Source: Williamsia maris (lineage in GTDB: Bacteria > Actinomycetota > Actinomycetes > Mycobacteriales > Mycobacteriaceae). From it: a stretch of 64,000 nucleotides of DNA. This document shows positions 8,815 through 16,747 of the stretch, piece after piece. The notes under the pieces were generated by a model. The model was not told the DNA's origin and did no database searches. It saw only the letters and a program-made list of their open reading frames with translations. The position numbers and the translations under genes were made by a program. How positions within the stretch are numbered: position 1 is the stretch's first letter; every line of letters starts with the position of its first letter. The stretch is taken from NCBI RefSeq assembly GCF_024171815.1, contig NZ_JAMTCJ010000002.1, positions 372,001 to 436,000 of the forward strand, written 5' to 3'.

Positions 8815-8949
8815 TCAGGCCTCGTCGGTTGGTGCCACGTAAGTGTCGGGCTCCTCGGCGGTTTCCTCGTGGCGTTCGCGAGCGCGCTCGAGGTGCTCGC
8901 TCACCGGGACGACCGGCTGCTCCGCCGACGTGTCGTCGCCCGTGCTCAT
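8815..8949 (-). CDS. small acidic protein, 44 residues
   Basis: A short frame starting MSTGDDTSAEQPVVPVSEHL and rich in Asp/Glu, with a helical ERARERHEE centre. Its ATG overlaps the TGA of the upstream SRPBCC gene (ATGA), the arrangement used for translational coupling elsewhere in this window. A strong terminator hairpin follows 21 bases after its stop. The overlap, high third-position GC and terminator position argue that it is real. No function can be given. Confidence 0.5.
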   Translation of the reverse strand: MSTGDDTSAEQPVVPVSEHLERARERHEETAEEPDTYVAPTDEA

Positions 8950-9383
8950 GCGGGCAACCCGTTGAGCACCTCGGTGAGCTGCTTCTCGGTGTCGACGCCG
9001 ACCTTCTCGAAGACGAGCTTCATGGCCGGAGCGCCGATCTTGGCCGCGCCGTGGAGCTCGATCTCGTTGGTGTAGGTCAGTTCCGTGCCCGCGCCGGCGG
9101 GCTTGACCTCCATCGTCTCGGTGGAGGTGGCGGTCTTGTTCTCACCCACCAGGACGATGGTGTCGGCGGTCAGGGTCTTGAGCGTGTAGGTCAGTTCGGT
9201 GCTGACGCCGGCGATCTTGGACTCGTTGTGCCAGCTCGATCCGATCTTGACCGGGCCGTCGTCGACGCGCACACACTTCTCGGTTCCGGGGTCCCACTCC
9301 TCGGCGTGCGAGAAGTCGGACAGGTACTCGACGACCTTGTCAGGCGTGGCGTTGACGGTGAAGGTGCGTGAAACAGTAGGCAT
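8946..9383 (-). CDS. SRPBCC (START-like) family protein
   Basis: A 145-residue single-domain protein of the polyketide-cyclase/START-like fold, a helix-grip cavity that binds a hydrophobic ligand. The typical opening (SRTFTVNATPDKVVEYLSDF), the W-DPGTE segment near 36-40 and a long amphipathic C-terminal helix (about 116-140) are visible. It is cytoplasmic with no signal peptide. The start has a CTTAGGAG-type site in front. It is followed by a coupled 44-residue ORF. The ligand is unknown. Confidence 0.8.
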   Translation of the reverse strand: MPTVSRTFTVNATPDKVVEYLSDFSHAEEWDPGTEKCVRVDDGPVKIGSSWHNESKIAGVSTELTYTLKTLTADTIVLVGENKTATSTETMEVKPAGAGTELTYTNEIELHGAAKIGAPAMKLVFEKVGVDTEKQLTEVLNGLPA

Positions 9384-9677
9384 CCGTGCTCCTAAGGGAG
9401 GTGCGTGAGGGCTTGCTACTGAACCCGGCGTGCTCCTCCACCGTAACCACAGCGTTTCGACCCGCCCCCGGTTTCGACCGGCCGCCGTCTCACACGTGCT
9501 CGGTGACGAGCACTGCGGCCGTTCCCGGCGTGAGCGCCTCGGACAGTGCTGCAGCGGTGGCGGCTTCTACACATTAATTAGTTGTTCTAACATTTGGTCT
9601 GCGTCCACATCGCGTCCATCCGACCGCCCTAGCGTCCATCGCAGGGGGTCGACGGGGGTCGAGCCAAGGGCGCAGAC

Positions 9678-10325
9678 ATGTTCCATCGCTTCACCATTCG
9701 ATCGGCGGCCACCGTGTCCGTCGTGATCGGCTGCGTCGCAGCCGGGCTCGGTGTCACGTCGTCGGTCGCCGGCGCCACGCCTCCGGCCATCCCGTCGGTC
9801 GCGACCGCGAAGTCGGAGCTGGCCGGGTTGTCGGTCGCCACCGAGGGGTCGATGAGCGGCTACTCGCGAGAGCAGTTCCCGCACTGGATCACTCAGTCGG
9901 GCGCCTGCGACACCCGCGAGACCGTCCTCAAGCGCGATGGATCGGGGGTGACCGTGGGCAGCGATTGCCAGCCGACCGCGGGGTCGTGGCGGTCGCCGTA
10001 CGACGGTGTCACCATCGCCACCTCCTCGGGTGTCGACGTCGATCACATCGTCCCCCTCGCCGAGGCCTGGCGATCCGGCGCCGCGTCGTGGACCACCGCG
10101 CGCCGCCAGGCATTCGCCAACGACCTGACCAACTCGCAGCTCATCGCCGTGTCCGCGAGCTCGAACCGGTCCAAGGGCGACCAGGATCCGTCCACCTGGC
10201 TGCCCCCGGTCAGCTCGTATCACTGCACCTACGCCCGAATGTGGGTCGGATCCAAGCACGCATGGGGCCTGTCGCTGCAGTCGAGCGAGAAGTCAGCACT
10301 CACCTCGCTACTGAACGGATGCTAG
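9678..10325 (+). CDS. secreted HNH-type nuclease (DUF1524-like)
   Basis: A 215-residue protein with a signal peptide (hydrophobic 10-32, likely cut after the Ala-rich AGA near 33) followed by a mature domain carrying the HNH/beta-beta-alpha-metal signature: DVDHIVPLAEAW (His123), NDLTNSQLIAVSASSNRSKGD (Asn163, Lys166) and WLPP. Cys77, Cys97 and Cys183 could form disulfides. It should act outside the membrane on nucleic acid. The same core occurs in the protein at 25110-26231, so two paralogues lie 15 kb apart. An 82-residue acidic ORF begins 2 bases after its stop. Confidence 0.8.
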   Translation: MFHRFTIRSAATVSVVIGCVAAGLGVTSSVAGATPPAIPSVATAKSELAGLSVATEGSMSGYSREQFPHWITQSGACDTRETVLKRDGSGVTVGSDCQPTAGSWRSPYDGVTIATSSGVDVDHIVPLAEAWRSGAASWTTARRQAFANDLTNSQLIAVSASSNRSKGDQDPSTWLPPVSSYHCTYARMWVGSKHAWGLSLQSSEKSALTSLLNGC

Positions 10326-10327
10326 AG

Positions 10328-10576
10328 ATGGCCGAACTGTCGACGATCGTGACCGCTGCGCCGGGAGGGGTGATGACCGACGAGGTCGGCGTGATCACCG
10401 GATCGGTCGAGATCGCCTGTGCGTGCGGCGACGACAACCTGGGTGTCGCTCGCGTTCGCTACGAGGATGCGGGCGAGTGGTACACGATCACCGACACCTC
10501 GCGGCCCCTGACCGGACCCGACGAGCTCGACTCGTTTCACCAGTCCGTCGTCGACAAGTTCCGCGCTCAGGCGTAG
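10328..10576 (+). CDS. small acidic protein, 82 residues, unknown
   Basis: The ATG lies 2 bases beyond the stop of the secreted nuclease gene, so the two are probably one transcript. The protein has no signal peptide or membrane segment and is strongly acidic (about 14 Asp/Glu against 5 Arg/Lys). It has two close cysteines (CACGDDN) and a central RVRYEDAGEWYTI strand-like stretch. I recognise no family. A role as a partner or inhibitor of the nuclease is only a guess from the gene order. Confidence 0.6.
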   Translation: MAELSTIVTAAPGGVMTDEVGVITGSVEIACACGDDNLGVARVRYEDAGEWYTITDTSRPLTGPDELDSFHQSVVDKFRAQA

Positions 10577-10647
10577 CTGAACATCCCGCTCGGCGAGAAC
10601 AGCAGCTACCGGTCCGCAGCAGTCGTGAGCCGTGCATACTTCATCGG

Positions 10648-11205
10648 GTGACGGACCACCGGGCTTTTCGGATCTGCAGGGTCACCGGCCACGCGGCTTT
10701 CTGGTTGCTGATCGTCTCGACCTTGTTCGCAGGCGGCCTCACGTGGCTGGTGGCCGACGATGGAAGTGGCGCGGCCACCTCATTGATCACCGTGCCGAGC
10801 AGCTCGGAATCCCTGTTCACCGAAGACGTCGGGCCGATCACGCAGACAGCGGGCGCGCCGGTCTTCGAGACCCGCGTCGCCACCGACGTCGTCTCGGGAT
10901 CGACAAGCTTCCCCACCTTCTCGCAGATCTCGTTCGCGTGTGCGGCGGTGTTGATCTTCGCGGCGCTGGGCGAGGCGATCCTCATGCGTCGGCAACCTCG
11001 GAAGCTCGTCACCGTTGCGATCCCGTTCCTCGTCCTGGCGATCCTCTGGTACGCGACGCCGGGCGCGCGGTCGAGCGTCCGACTGGACCCTGAGGTCGCG
11101 TTCCTCTTCGTCCTCGCCGCCATCGCAATCCGCGAGATCTGGTCCCGACGCTTCGCACCCACCCTCACGCCGACGCCAGACGCGCCCGCCACCGACGATC
11201 CGTAG
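10648..11205 (+). CDS. membrane protein, unknown function
   Basis: A 185-residue protein from a GTG start. There is no clear ribosome-binding site, so leaderless translation is possible. One hydrophobic helix at about 16-35 is followed by a polar, presumably external stretch (about 36-88) and then three closely spaced helices (about 92-110, 122-138, 150-162). The C-terminus is Pro/Thr/Asp-rich. No known motif. A strong hairpin overlaps its stop codon. Confidence 0.6.
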   Translation: MTDHRAFRICRVTGHAAFWLLIVSTLFAGGLTWLVADDGSGAATSLITVPSSSESLFTEDVGPITQTAGAPVFETRVATDVVSGSTSFPTFSQISFACAAVLIFAALGEAILMRRQPRKLVTVAIPFLVLAILWYATPGARSSVRLDPEVAFLFVLAAIAIREIWSRRFAPTLTPTPDAPATDDP

Positions 11206-11243
11206 CAGTTCCGCTCGCCTGGCGACACGAACTGCTACGGATC
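11197..11243 (+). terminator. hairpin terminator overlapping the stop codon
   Basis: A perfect 15-base stem (GATCCGTAGCAGTTC at 11197-11211 and its complement at 11229-11243) encloses a 17-base loop that itself can pair TCGCC with GGCGA. The TAG stop of the membrane protein gene lies inside the left arm. There is no T-run after it, as is usual in actinobacteria. Confidence 0.85.
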
Positions 11244-11323
11244 TGCGCGTGCGACGTACGGTGGGAGTCTGCCGTGCAACGGTGAAGCAGCGAACAACAT
11301 CGCCGACGAGAGTGAGGGTCACC

Positions 11324-11470
11324 ATGACCTTTCCGCACCAGAACGAGAAGCCAGTGGGCGAGACCGAGGAGATCTCGGACGAGGAAGCCGCCTACGAGGC
11401 CTCCGAGAAGAGCACCGACAAGCGCGACCACGCGGTCGGCGGGAGCAAGGGAACCACCGACGGCCAGTGA
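11324..11470 (+). CDS. small hydrophilic protein, 48 residues
   Basis: A very polar 48-residue protein dominated by Glu, Lys, Ser and Asp, without membrane segments. The ATG follows GTGAGGGTCACC, giving an acceptable ribosome site. Its TGA overlaps the GTG of the downstream methyltransferase by 4 bases, so the two are coupled. It resembles the small disordered stress-type proteins of actinobacteria in composition only. Confidence 0.55.
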   Translation: MTFPHQNEKPVGETEEISDEEAAYEASEKSTDKRDHAVGGSKGTTDGQ

Positions 11471-12228
11471 CACCTGACGACATCGTCGCCACCCTGCGAT
11501 CGGCGGGATGCGTTTTCGCCGAGGACGAGGCCGCACTCCTGATCGATGCTGCGGCCGGTCCCGCGGAGTTGGCGGCGATGGTGTCCGACCGCGTCGCGGG
11601 TCGTCCGTTGGAGTACATCGTCGGCTGGGTTGCGTTCGGGGGCCTGCGAATACACATCACCGACGGCGTGTTCGTGCCGCGTTCTCGAACACATCTGCTC
11701 GCGACGCAGGCCGCCGCATTCACCACGGATGACGCGGTGTTCGTCGAGATGTGTTGCGGTGCAGCTGCGGTCGCGGCGGCGGTGTCCGATCGAGTGCCGA
11801 CAGCGCAGATCGTCGCGTGTGACATCGACCCGTTCGCCACAGCCTGCGCCCGCCGCAACCTGGCGTCCGCGCAGGTGTTCACCGGCGATCTGTTCGACGC
11901 GCTTCCCGACACCCTCCGTGGCCGGGTCGATGTGATCGCGGCGAATGCGCCGTACGTACCCACCGATGCCATCGCGACCATGCCGCGCGAGGCCCGGCAG
12001 TACGAACCGGTCGCCACGCTCGACGGCGGCCAGGACGGTCTCGACATCGCCCGGCGGATCGTGGCCGGGGCACCGGAGTGGCTCGGACCGGGCGGACACC
12101 TTCTGATCGAGACCTCCACCCGCCAGGCGGAGACGTTGTGCGCGGCGATGGCGCAGGGCGGGTTCGACGCCCGCACGGTCACCGACGAGGAGAACGGCGG
12201 CACCGTCGCCGTGGCCACCCTTCCGTAG
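11467..12228 (+). CDS. PrmC/HemK-like protein N5-glutamine methyltransferase homologue
   Basis: A 253-residue class-I SAM-dependent methyltransferase with PrmC-like organisation: a short helical N-terminal domain, RPLEYIVGWVAFGGLRI (about 46-62), VPRSRTHLL (70-78), a SAM loop at about 93-101 and a final strand. PrmC enzymes methylate the GGQ glutamine of release factors through an NPPY motif. Here that motif reads NAPY (160-163) and the SAM loop reads EMCCGAA instead of the common DLGTGSG-like form. It is therefore probably a paralogue with another substrate, not the main PrmC. GTG start, coupled to the 48-residue gene. Confidence 0.75.
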   Translation: MTPDDIVATLRSAGCVFAEDEAALLIDAAAGPAELAAMVSDRVAGRPLEYIVGWVAFGGLRIHITDGVFVPRSRTHLLATQAAAFTTDDAVFVEMCCGAAAVAAAVSDRVPTAQIVACDIDPFATACARRNLASAQVFTGDLFDALPDTLRGRVDVIAANAPYVPTDAIATMPREARQYEPVATLDGGQDGLDIARRIVAGAPEWLGPGGHLLIETSTRQAETLCAAMAQGGFDARTVTDEENGGTVAVATLP

Positions 12229-12287
12229 GGTTGATCCCATACCGGTACCGGCAGCTCCCGGCGCCGAGAGCAGCAACGGAGTGATTG

Positions 12288-13751
12288 ATGACGAACACGA
12301 CCTGCGTGGTCACCGGCGCCACCGGATACATCGGCGGCCGCCTCGCACCGCGCCTGATCGATCGGGGCCATACCGTTCGCGCCCTGGTCCGCACACCGTC
12401 GAAGCTCGCCGAAGCCCCGTGGGCCACCGAGGACACCGTCGTCAAGGGTGACCTCTCCGACCGCGAATCCCTGGACCGTGCCTTCGCCGGCGCCGATGTC
12501 GTCTACCACCTCGTGCACTCCATGGGCGGGTCCGACGACTTCATGGCCGAGGAGCGCCGCACCGCGACCAACCTCGCCGAGGCCGCGAAGGCCGCCGGGG
12601 TCTCCCGCATCGTCTACCTCAGCGGTCTGCACCCGCTCGAGAAGGAACTGTCGGACCATCTGACGTCGCGCGTCGAGGTGGGCGAGATCTTCATCGCGTC
12701 CGGCGTCGACACGATCGTGCTGCAGGCGGGCGTCGTGATCGGCACGGGGTCGGCGTCGTTCGAGCTGATCCGACACCTCACCGACCGCCTGCCGATCATG
12801 ACCACACCGCGGTGGGTGCACAACAAGATCCAGCCGATCGCCGTCCGCGACGCGCTGTACTACCTGGCCGAGGCCGCGACCGTCCCCATCACCGAGAGCC
12901 GCACCTACGACATCGGCGGTACCGAGGTCTTCGAATACGGCGACATGATGCAGACCTACGCCGAGGCGGCGGGACTGCGGCGCCGACGGATGGTCGTGCT
13001 GCCGTACCTCACCCCGTCGATCGCGAGCCGGTGGGTTCGCCTGGTGACCCCGGTACCCAGCGGACTGGCACGCCCTCTGATCGAGTCCCTGGAACACGAC
13101 GCGGTGATGCACGAGCACGACATCGACGACCTCATCCCGCGTCCCGAGGGCGGTCTGCTGACCTACCGGCAGGCGCTCGACGCAGCGCTGGACCGGAAAC
13201 GCCGCGCCGACACCGACAACTCGTGGTCCAACGCCGACGCGTCCGTGCCTGCGGCAGAACCACTTCCGACCGACCCGTCCTGGGCGGGCGAGGACGTGTT
13301 CACCGACACCAGGTCGGTGACCACCACCGCCTCACCGGACGCGCTATGGAAGGTCGTCTCGACCATCGGCGGCGACAACGGCTGGTACTCAACACCTCTC
13401 GTGTGGTCGGCACGGGCCGCGGTCGACGGCGTGGTCGGTGGACCCGGCCTGAGACGCGGCAAGCCCGGCGACACCGCCGCCGAGGGCGAGGCTCTGGACT
13501 GGTGGCGCGTCATCGACGTCGAGGACGGTTCCCTGCTCCGCCTACGCGCCGAGACGAAGATGCCCGGCGTCGCGTGGCTCGAATTGCGGGTCGTCCCCGA
13601 GGGTTCCGGCGCACGCCTCGAGCAGAAGACGACCTTCTACGCCCGCGGTCTGGCCGGTCTCGCCTATTGGTATGGCCAGCTGCCGTTCCACAAGGTCATC
13701 TTCTCGCGCATGGCCCACAACATCGTCTCGACGGCCGAAGCCGTGCACTGA
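12288..13751 (+). CDS. SDR-type NAD(P)-binding protein fused to DUF2867
   Basis: A 487-residue two-domain protein. Residues about 4-230 form an extended/atypical SDR fold with TGATGYIGGRLAPRLIDRGH as dinucleotide-binding loop, DADVVYHLVHSMG-like central strand and YLSGLHP near 107. After a variable linker, residues about 325-485 match the DUF2867 helix-grip domain (TTASPDALWKVVSTIGGDNGW at its start). The fusion is common in actinobacteria; its substrate is unknown. An ATG at 12288 is preferred over the TTG one codon upstream. The gene ends 3 bases before the convergent DUF1275 gene. Confidence 0.82.
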   Translation: MTNTTCVVTGATGYIGGRLAPRLIDRGHTVRALVRTPSKLAEAPWATEDTVVKGDLSDRESLDRAFAGADVVYHLVHSMGGSDDFMAEERRTATNLAEAAKAAGVSRIVYLSGLHPLEKELSDHLTSRVEVGEIFIASGVDTIVLQAGVVIGTGSASFELIRHLTDRLPIMTTPRWVHNKIQPIAVRDALYYLAEAATVPITESRTYDIGGTEVFEYGDMMQTYAEAAGLRRRRMVVLPYLTPSIASRWVRLVTPVPSGLARPLIESLEHDAVMHEHDIDDLIPRPEGGLLTYRQALDAALDRKRRADTDNSWSNADASVPAAEPLPTDPSWAGEDVFTDTRSVTTTASPDALWKVVSTIGGDNGWYSTPLVWSARAAVDGVVGGPGLRRGKPGDTAAEGEALDWWRVIDVEDGSLLRLRAETKMPGVAWLELRVVPEGSGARLEQKTTFYARGLAGLAYWYGQLPFHKVIFSRMAHNIVSTAEAVH

Positions 13752-13754
13752 GGT

Positions 13755-14453
13755 TCAGCGTCGCCGGCGCACCGACCACTCGTCGTAGGAGAACAGCCCC
13801 AGCGCGAGGGCCAGCAACGGCAGCGCCAGCCACACCGTGTGGACGCCCAGGGTCGGTGACGACACCGCGCAGATCACCGCCCCGGTGAGGAACGACCCGA
13901 TGATGGCGGCCAGGTTCGCCACGTGCGGCCTCGCCGCGGGGTCGTGTTCGGCGACCCAGTCGTACAGGGCGATCGACATGCTCTTGAGGTTGCCGGTCGT
14001 CATGGTGGTCGAGTAGGCGACGTCCACCAGCGTCTTGAACACCGCGATCTGGATCGCGGCCGCATATGCGATGACCACGGTGGACAGCTCGTCGCCGTAG
14101 CTCAGTCGCTCCGAGCTCGGGACGAATCCCACCGCCCCCAGCAGGACGAACTCGACGACCAGCACGCTGCGCACCGGGTACCGCAACCAGGTCCGGGCTG
14201 CGGTGGTGGTGAGGTATTGCGCCGTCATCACACCGGCGACGAACGCGATCACCGGCGGGACGTGTGCCGCGGCATCCCACCATCGACCCTGTGAGGCCTT
14301 CACGCCGAGAAAGATCAGATTGCCGGTCTGGGCGTTCGCGAACACCCCACCCCGGTTGACGAACGTGTACACGTCGAGGAACCCGCCGACCGCGGCCATG
14401 AGCATGCCGAGTCGGACGGTGGTGGAGGTGACCACCCGAGGCTCGCGCGCCAT
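13755..14453 (-). CDS. DUF1275 (YoaK-like) membrane protein
   Basis: A 232-residue integral membrane protein with about six hydrophobic helices and the family hallmarks GGFLDVYTFVNRGGVFANAQ (about 23-42), TGNLIFLG and, in the second half, TTMTTGNLKSM. The internal resemblance of the two TGN motifs suggests a repeat, as in transporters. The function of the family is not established. The gene stands alone: a terminator separates it from the esterase gene, and its stop almost touches that of the convergent SDR gene. Confidence 0.8.
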   Translation of the reverse strand: MAREPRVVTSTTVRLGMLMAAVGGFLDVYTFVNRGGVFANAQTGNLIFLGVKASQGRWWDAAAHVPPVIAFVAGVMTAQYLTTTAARTWLRYPVRSVLVVEFVLLGAVGFVPSSERLSYGDELSTVVIAYAAAIQIAVFKTLVDVAYSTTMTTGNLKSMSIALYDWVAEHDPAARPHVANLAAIIGSFLTGAVICAVSSPTLGVHTVWLALPLLALALGLFSYDEWSVRRRR

Positions 14454-14475
14454 CAGGGCACCATCTCACAAAACA

Positions 14476-14513
14476 ACCGCGGACCGACTGCCGTGAGGCA
14501 ATCGGTCCGCGGT
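14476..14513 (-). terminator. hairpin terminator
   Basis: Perfect 12-base arms ACCGCGGACCGA (14476-14487) and TCGGTCCGCGGT (14502-14513), with the inner bases TGCC/GGCA extending the stem to a 4-base loop. It lies just after the stop of the Ag85-like gene on the minus strand and before the DUF1275 gene. Confidence 0.85.
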
Positions 14514-14532
14514 CGGGATGGATCTGGGTGGA

Positions 14533-15468
14533 TCAGACTCCGAGCGAGGGCCCGAGGACCGAGAACCAGGACTCGTGCAGGCGTGCCTGCCAGTAGTTCC
14601 AGTCGTGCGTGCCGTCGTTGGTGATGCGGGTGACGACGTTGACGCCGTTCTGCCGCAGCGTTCCGACGTACTGGCGGCTCGCGATGCCGGACGCCACCTC
14701 GAGGGGGACGACCTGAGCGAACTTGGTCGGGTTCTTCGTCGGGTCGATGTTCGATCCGCCGGTGCCCGCCGAGACGTAGACGCGCTTGCCGCGCAGTGCC
14801 GCGGCACGCAGAGCCGGGTCGTTCTCGAGCCAGCGACCGAACGGGTAGACGCCCCACATGTTGTCGGGGTTGCCGCCGACCTGGCCGACCGCGACCTGGA
14901 TGCCCTGGGCGAAGCCCGGCTCCGTGGTCAGCGGGTAGCCGCTGTACGACGCGACGCCGCGGTACATGCCCGGGTGGCGCGACGCGAGGTTGAGCGCGGA
15001 GGTGCCGCTCATCGACAGACCGGCGATCGCGTTGTTGGTACGCGAGCTGTTGTAGCGATTCGCCATGAAGTTGGGGAGCTCACGGGTGAGGAACGTTTCC
15101 CACTTGTTGAGGCCCAGCACCGGGTCGCGACGGTCCCAGTCGGTGTAGAAGCTGCCGGCGCCGCCGAAGGGCATCGCTACGTTGACGTTCTTGTTGGCGA
15201 AGAAACGACGCACGTCGGTGTTGATCAACCAACCGTTGTCGTTGTTCGGCGCGCGCAGTCCGTCGAGGAGATACAGAGTCGGCGCGCCCTTCCGCTGGGC
15301 GCCGAGGATCTCGACCGGGATGTTCCGCTTCATGGCGGCGGAGTAGACCTGGGTCGTCGCGACGCGGGCCTCGGCGGGTCCGGCGGTGACGACCGTCGCG
15401 AGTCCGGTGGTCGCGACCACCGCGAACACACCGGCCAGCAGGCGAGTACGAAGCCTGTGAATCGACAT
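14533..15468 (-). CDS. antigen-85-like mycolyltransferase/esterase, secreted
   Basis: A 311-residue secreted alpha/beta hydrolase of the Ag85/esterase-D group. A signal peptide (about 1-34, ending AEA) precedes VEILGAQRKGAPTLYLLDGL, the family's opening strand and DGL oxyanion region. The nucleophile elbow GLSMSG is at 150-155 and the terminal histidine in THDWNYW near 292. Ag85 proteins transfer mycolic acid to trehalose and arabinogalactan outside the membrane, so this supports a mycolate-producing host. Transfer versus plain esterase activity cannot be settled from sequence. Ends in a strong hairpin. Confidence 0.85.
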   Translation of the reverse strand: MSIHRLRTRLLAGVFAVVATTGLATVVTAGPAEARVATTQVYSAAMKRNIPVEILGAQRKGAPTLYLLDGLRAPNNDNGWLINTDVRRFFANKNVNVAMPFGGAGSFYTDWDRRDPVLGLNKWETFLTRELPNFMANRYNSSRTNNAIAGLSMSGTSALNLASRHPGMYRGVASYSGYPLTTEPGFAQGIQVAVGQVGGNPDNMWGVYPFGRWLENDPALRAAALRGKRVYVSAGTGGSNIDPTKNPTKFAQVVPLEVASGIASRQYVGTLRQNGVNVVTRITNDGTHDWNYWQARLHESWFSVLGPSLGV

Positions 15469-15567
15469 TGAAGGGTCCTTCGTTTCTCACTTGAGCTGGG
15501 GGACCCACGCAGAGTAACAGCCGCATAACAAGTCAGCAGAATCGCCGACGGCCTGCTGGTGAGAGGT

Positions 15568-16056
15568 CTATCGCGGGGTCGGTTGTGGATATCCCCGACG
15601 AACTGTGCGATCGAGGATGCCCAGCGTCCCCGACAATGCCGCCTCGGAGATGACCGGGAAGATGCCGCGGTCCTTGATCTCCTGACGAGCGTTCGACCAG
15701 TCGTAGAACGACGTCACCAGGGTCCCGTCGTCGTTCGGCTCGAGCCGGTACCCGTAAACGTGGCCGATCGGCGGCTGCACGGTCCCGCTGATGCTCCAGG
15801 AGATCTCCCGCTCGGCCTGGAACGACTCGATGATCACGGTGACGTCGTACTTCCCCATCTCGGGGATGTCCTTGATCGACTCGCGGTCCATGTGGACGAC
15901 GAACCGGTCGCCCACCGCGGTGACCCGATTGCCGTCGGCGCTCATCAACATCCCGGACGCGTCGATCGCGACGTGGCCCTGGGGATCGGCCAGCACCGCG
16001 AACACGTCGGCGGGTACCGCGGCGATCTGACGCTGGACTTCGAGACGTTCGGTCAC
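15568..16056 (-). CDS. SRPBCC family protein
   Basis: A 162-residue helix-grip-fold protein. It opens VTERLEVQRQIAAVPADVFA, has DPQGHVAIDASG near 33-44 and a W-SISGTVQPPIGHVYGYRLE strand pair, closely following polyketide-cyclase/START-like proteins. The GTG at 16056 is chosen over an upstream ATG in the same frame because GAAAGG lies 8 bases before it. It is divergent from the MarR gene, and the palindrome between them may control both. The ligand is unknown. Confidence 0.75.
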   Translation of the reverse strand: MTERLEVQRQIAAVPADVFAVLADPQGHVAIDASGMLMSADGNRVTAVGDRFVVHMDRESIKDIPEMGKYDVTVIIESFQAEREISWSISGTVQPPIGHVYGYRLEPNDDGTLVTSFYDWSNARQEIKDRGIFPVISEAALSGTLGILDRTVRRGYPQPTPR

Positions 16057-16141
16057 GGGTTCGAGCCTTTCGTTGGGTCGCACCGTTGTGGCGTAGGTCT
16101 CATCCTGCGAGGTCAGCCGACTTTACGGTTCGATTACTTAG

Positions 16142-16157
16142 CGTTATGCAACTAACG
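16142..16157. promoter_or_regulatory. candidate MarR operator
   Basis: CGTTA (16142-16146) and TAACG (16153-16157) form an inverted repeat with a 6-base centre, with further TTAG and GTC flanks giving a MarR-sized site. It lies in an AT-rich stretch between the divergent SRPBCC and MarR genes, 53 bases before the MarR ATG. Autoregulation is inferred from position. Confidence 0.5.
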
Positions 16158-16209
16158 TCATTCAAACACAGACGCCACGACCGTCATCGAGAGAGAGGTG
16201 GGCCGACAA

Positions 16210-16662
16210 ATGACCAGTACTCAGTCACGTGCGGTATCGGTCTACACCGCGCTCGCCCGCATCAACCGCATGCTGCGCAACGGCGCCGGTCCGGGGGCAC
16301 TGACCCTCGGTGCCACCTCTGCACTGTGGGTTCTGGTCAACAGCACTCCGATGCGACTGTCCGAGCTCGCCGCCAAGGAGAACGTCAGCGCGCCCACGAT
16401 GTCGCGGCTCGTCGCGGCCCTGGAGCGCGACGGGATGGTCGAGCGCACCGCCGACCCGCTCGACGGACGCGCCAGCCTCATCGCACCGACCCCAGCGGCG
16501 GTCGAACTCATCCGCGGGGCCACGTCACGGCGTGCCCAACTGATGGAGTCCGCTCTCAACCGCCTCGCTCCCGAGGACCGTGCCGCCGCCGAACGCTCGA
16601 TCGAGTTGTTGGCCGAGGTCCTCGCCGAGCAGGTCTGCGCCAGCGGCGACCCCCCTCTCTAG
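16210..16662 (+). CDS. MarR-family transcriptional regulator
   Basis: A 150-residue winged-helix regulator: dimerisation helices at both ends and the DNA-reading part at about 50-100 (MRLSELAAKENVSAPTMSRL, then ERTADPLDGRASLIAPT as the wing). An ATG at 16210 with GAGAGAGG upstream is preferred over the GTG at 16198. It lies 85 bases before the efflux pump gene on the same strand. MarR-pump pairs of this kind usually have the regulator repress the pump until a toxic compound binds. Confidence 0.88.
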   Translation: MTSTQSRAVSVYTALARINRMLRNGAGPGALTLGATSALWVLVNSTPMRLSELAAKENVSAPTMSRLVAALERDGMVERTADPLDGRASLIAPTPAAVELIRGATSRRAQLMESALNRLAPEDRAAAERSIELLAEVLAEQVCASGDPPL

Positions 16663-16747
16663 ACCCGCTCCGACATCCACGGATCCCGCGCACGACGACG
16701 TCGCACCCGTGACCGCACGTTTCATACCACCCGCTGAGGAAGAAGTC

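Noticed and set aside
11319-13118. Minus-strand open frame of 599 codons opposite the methyltransferase and SDR genes
   Set aside because: Arg/Gly/Asp-rich composition without motifs, opposite genes with clear families. A typical high-GC shadow.
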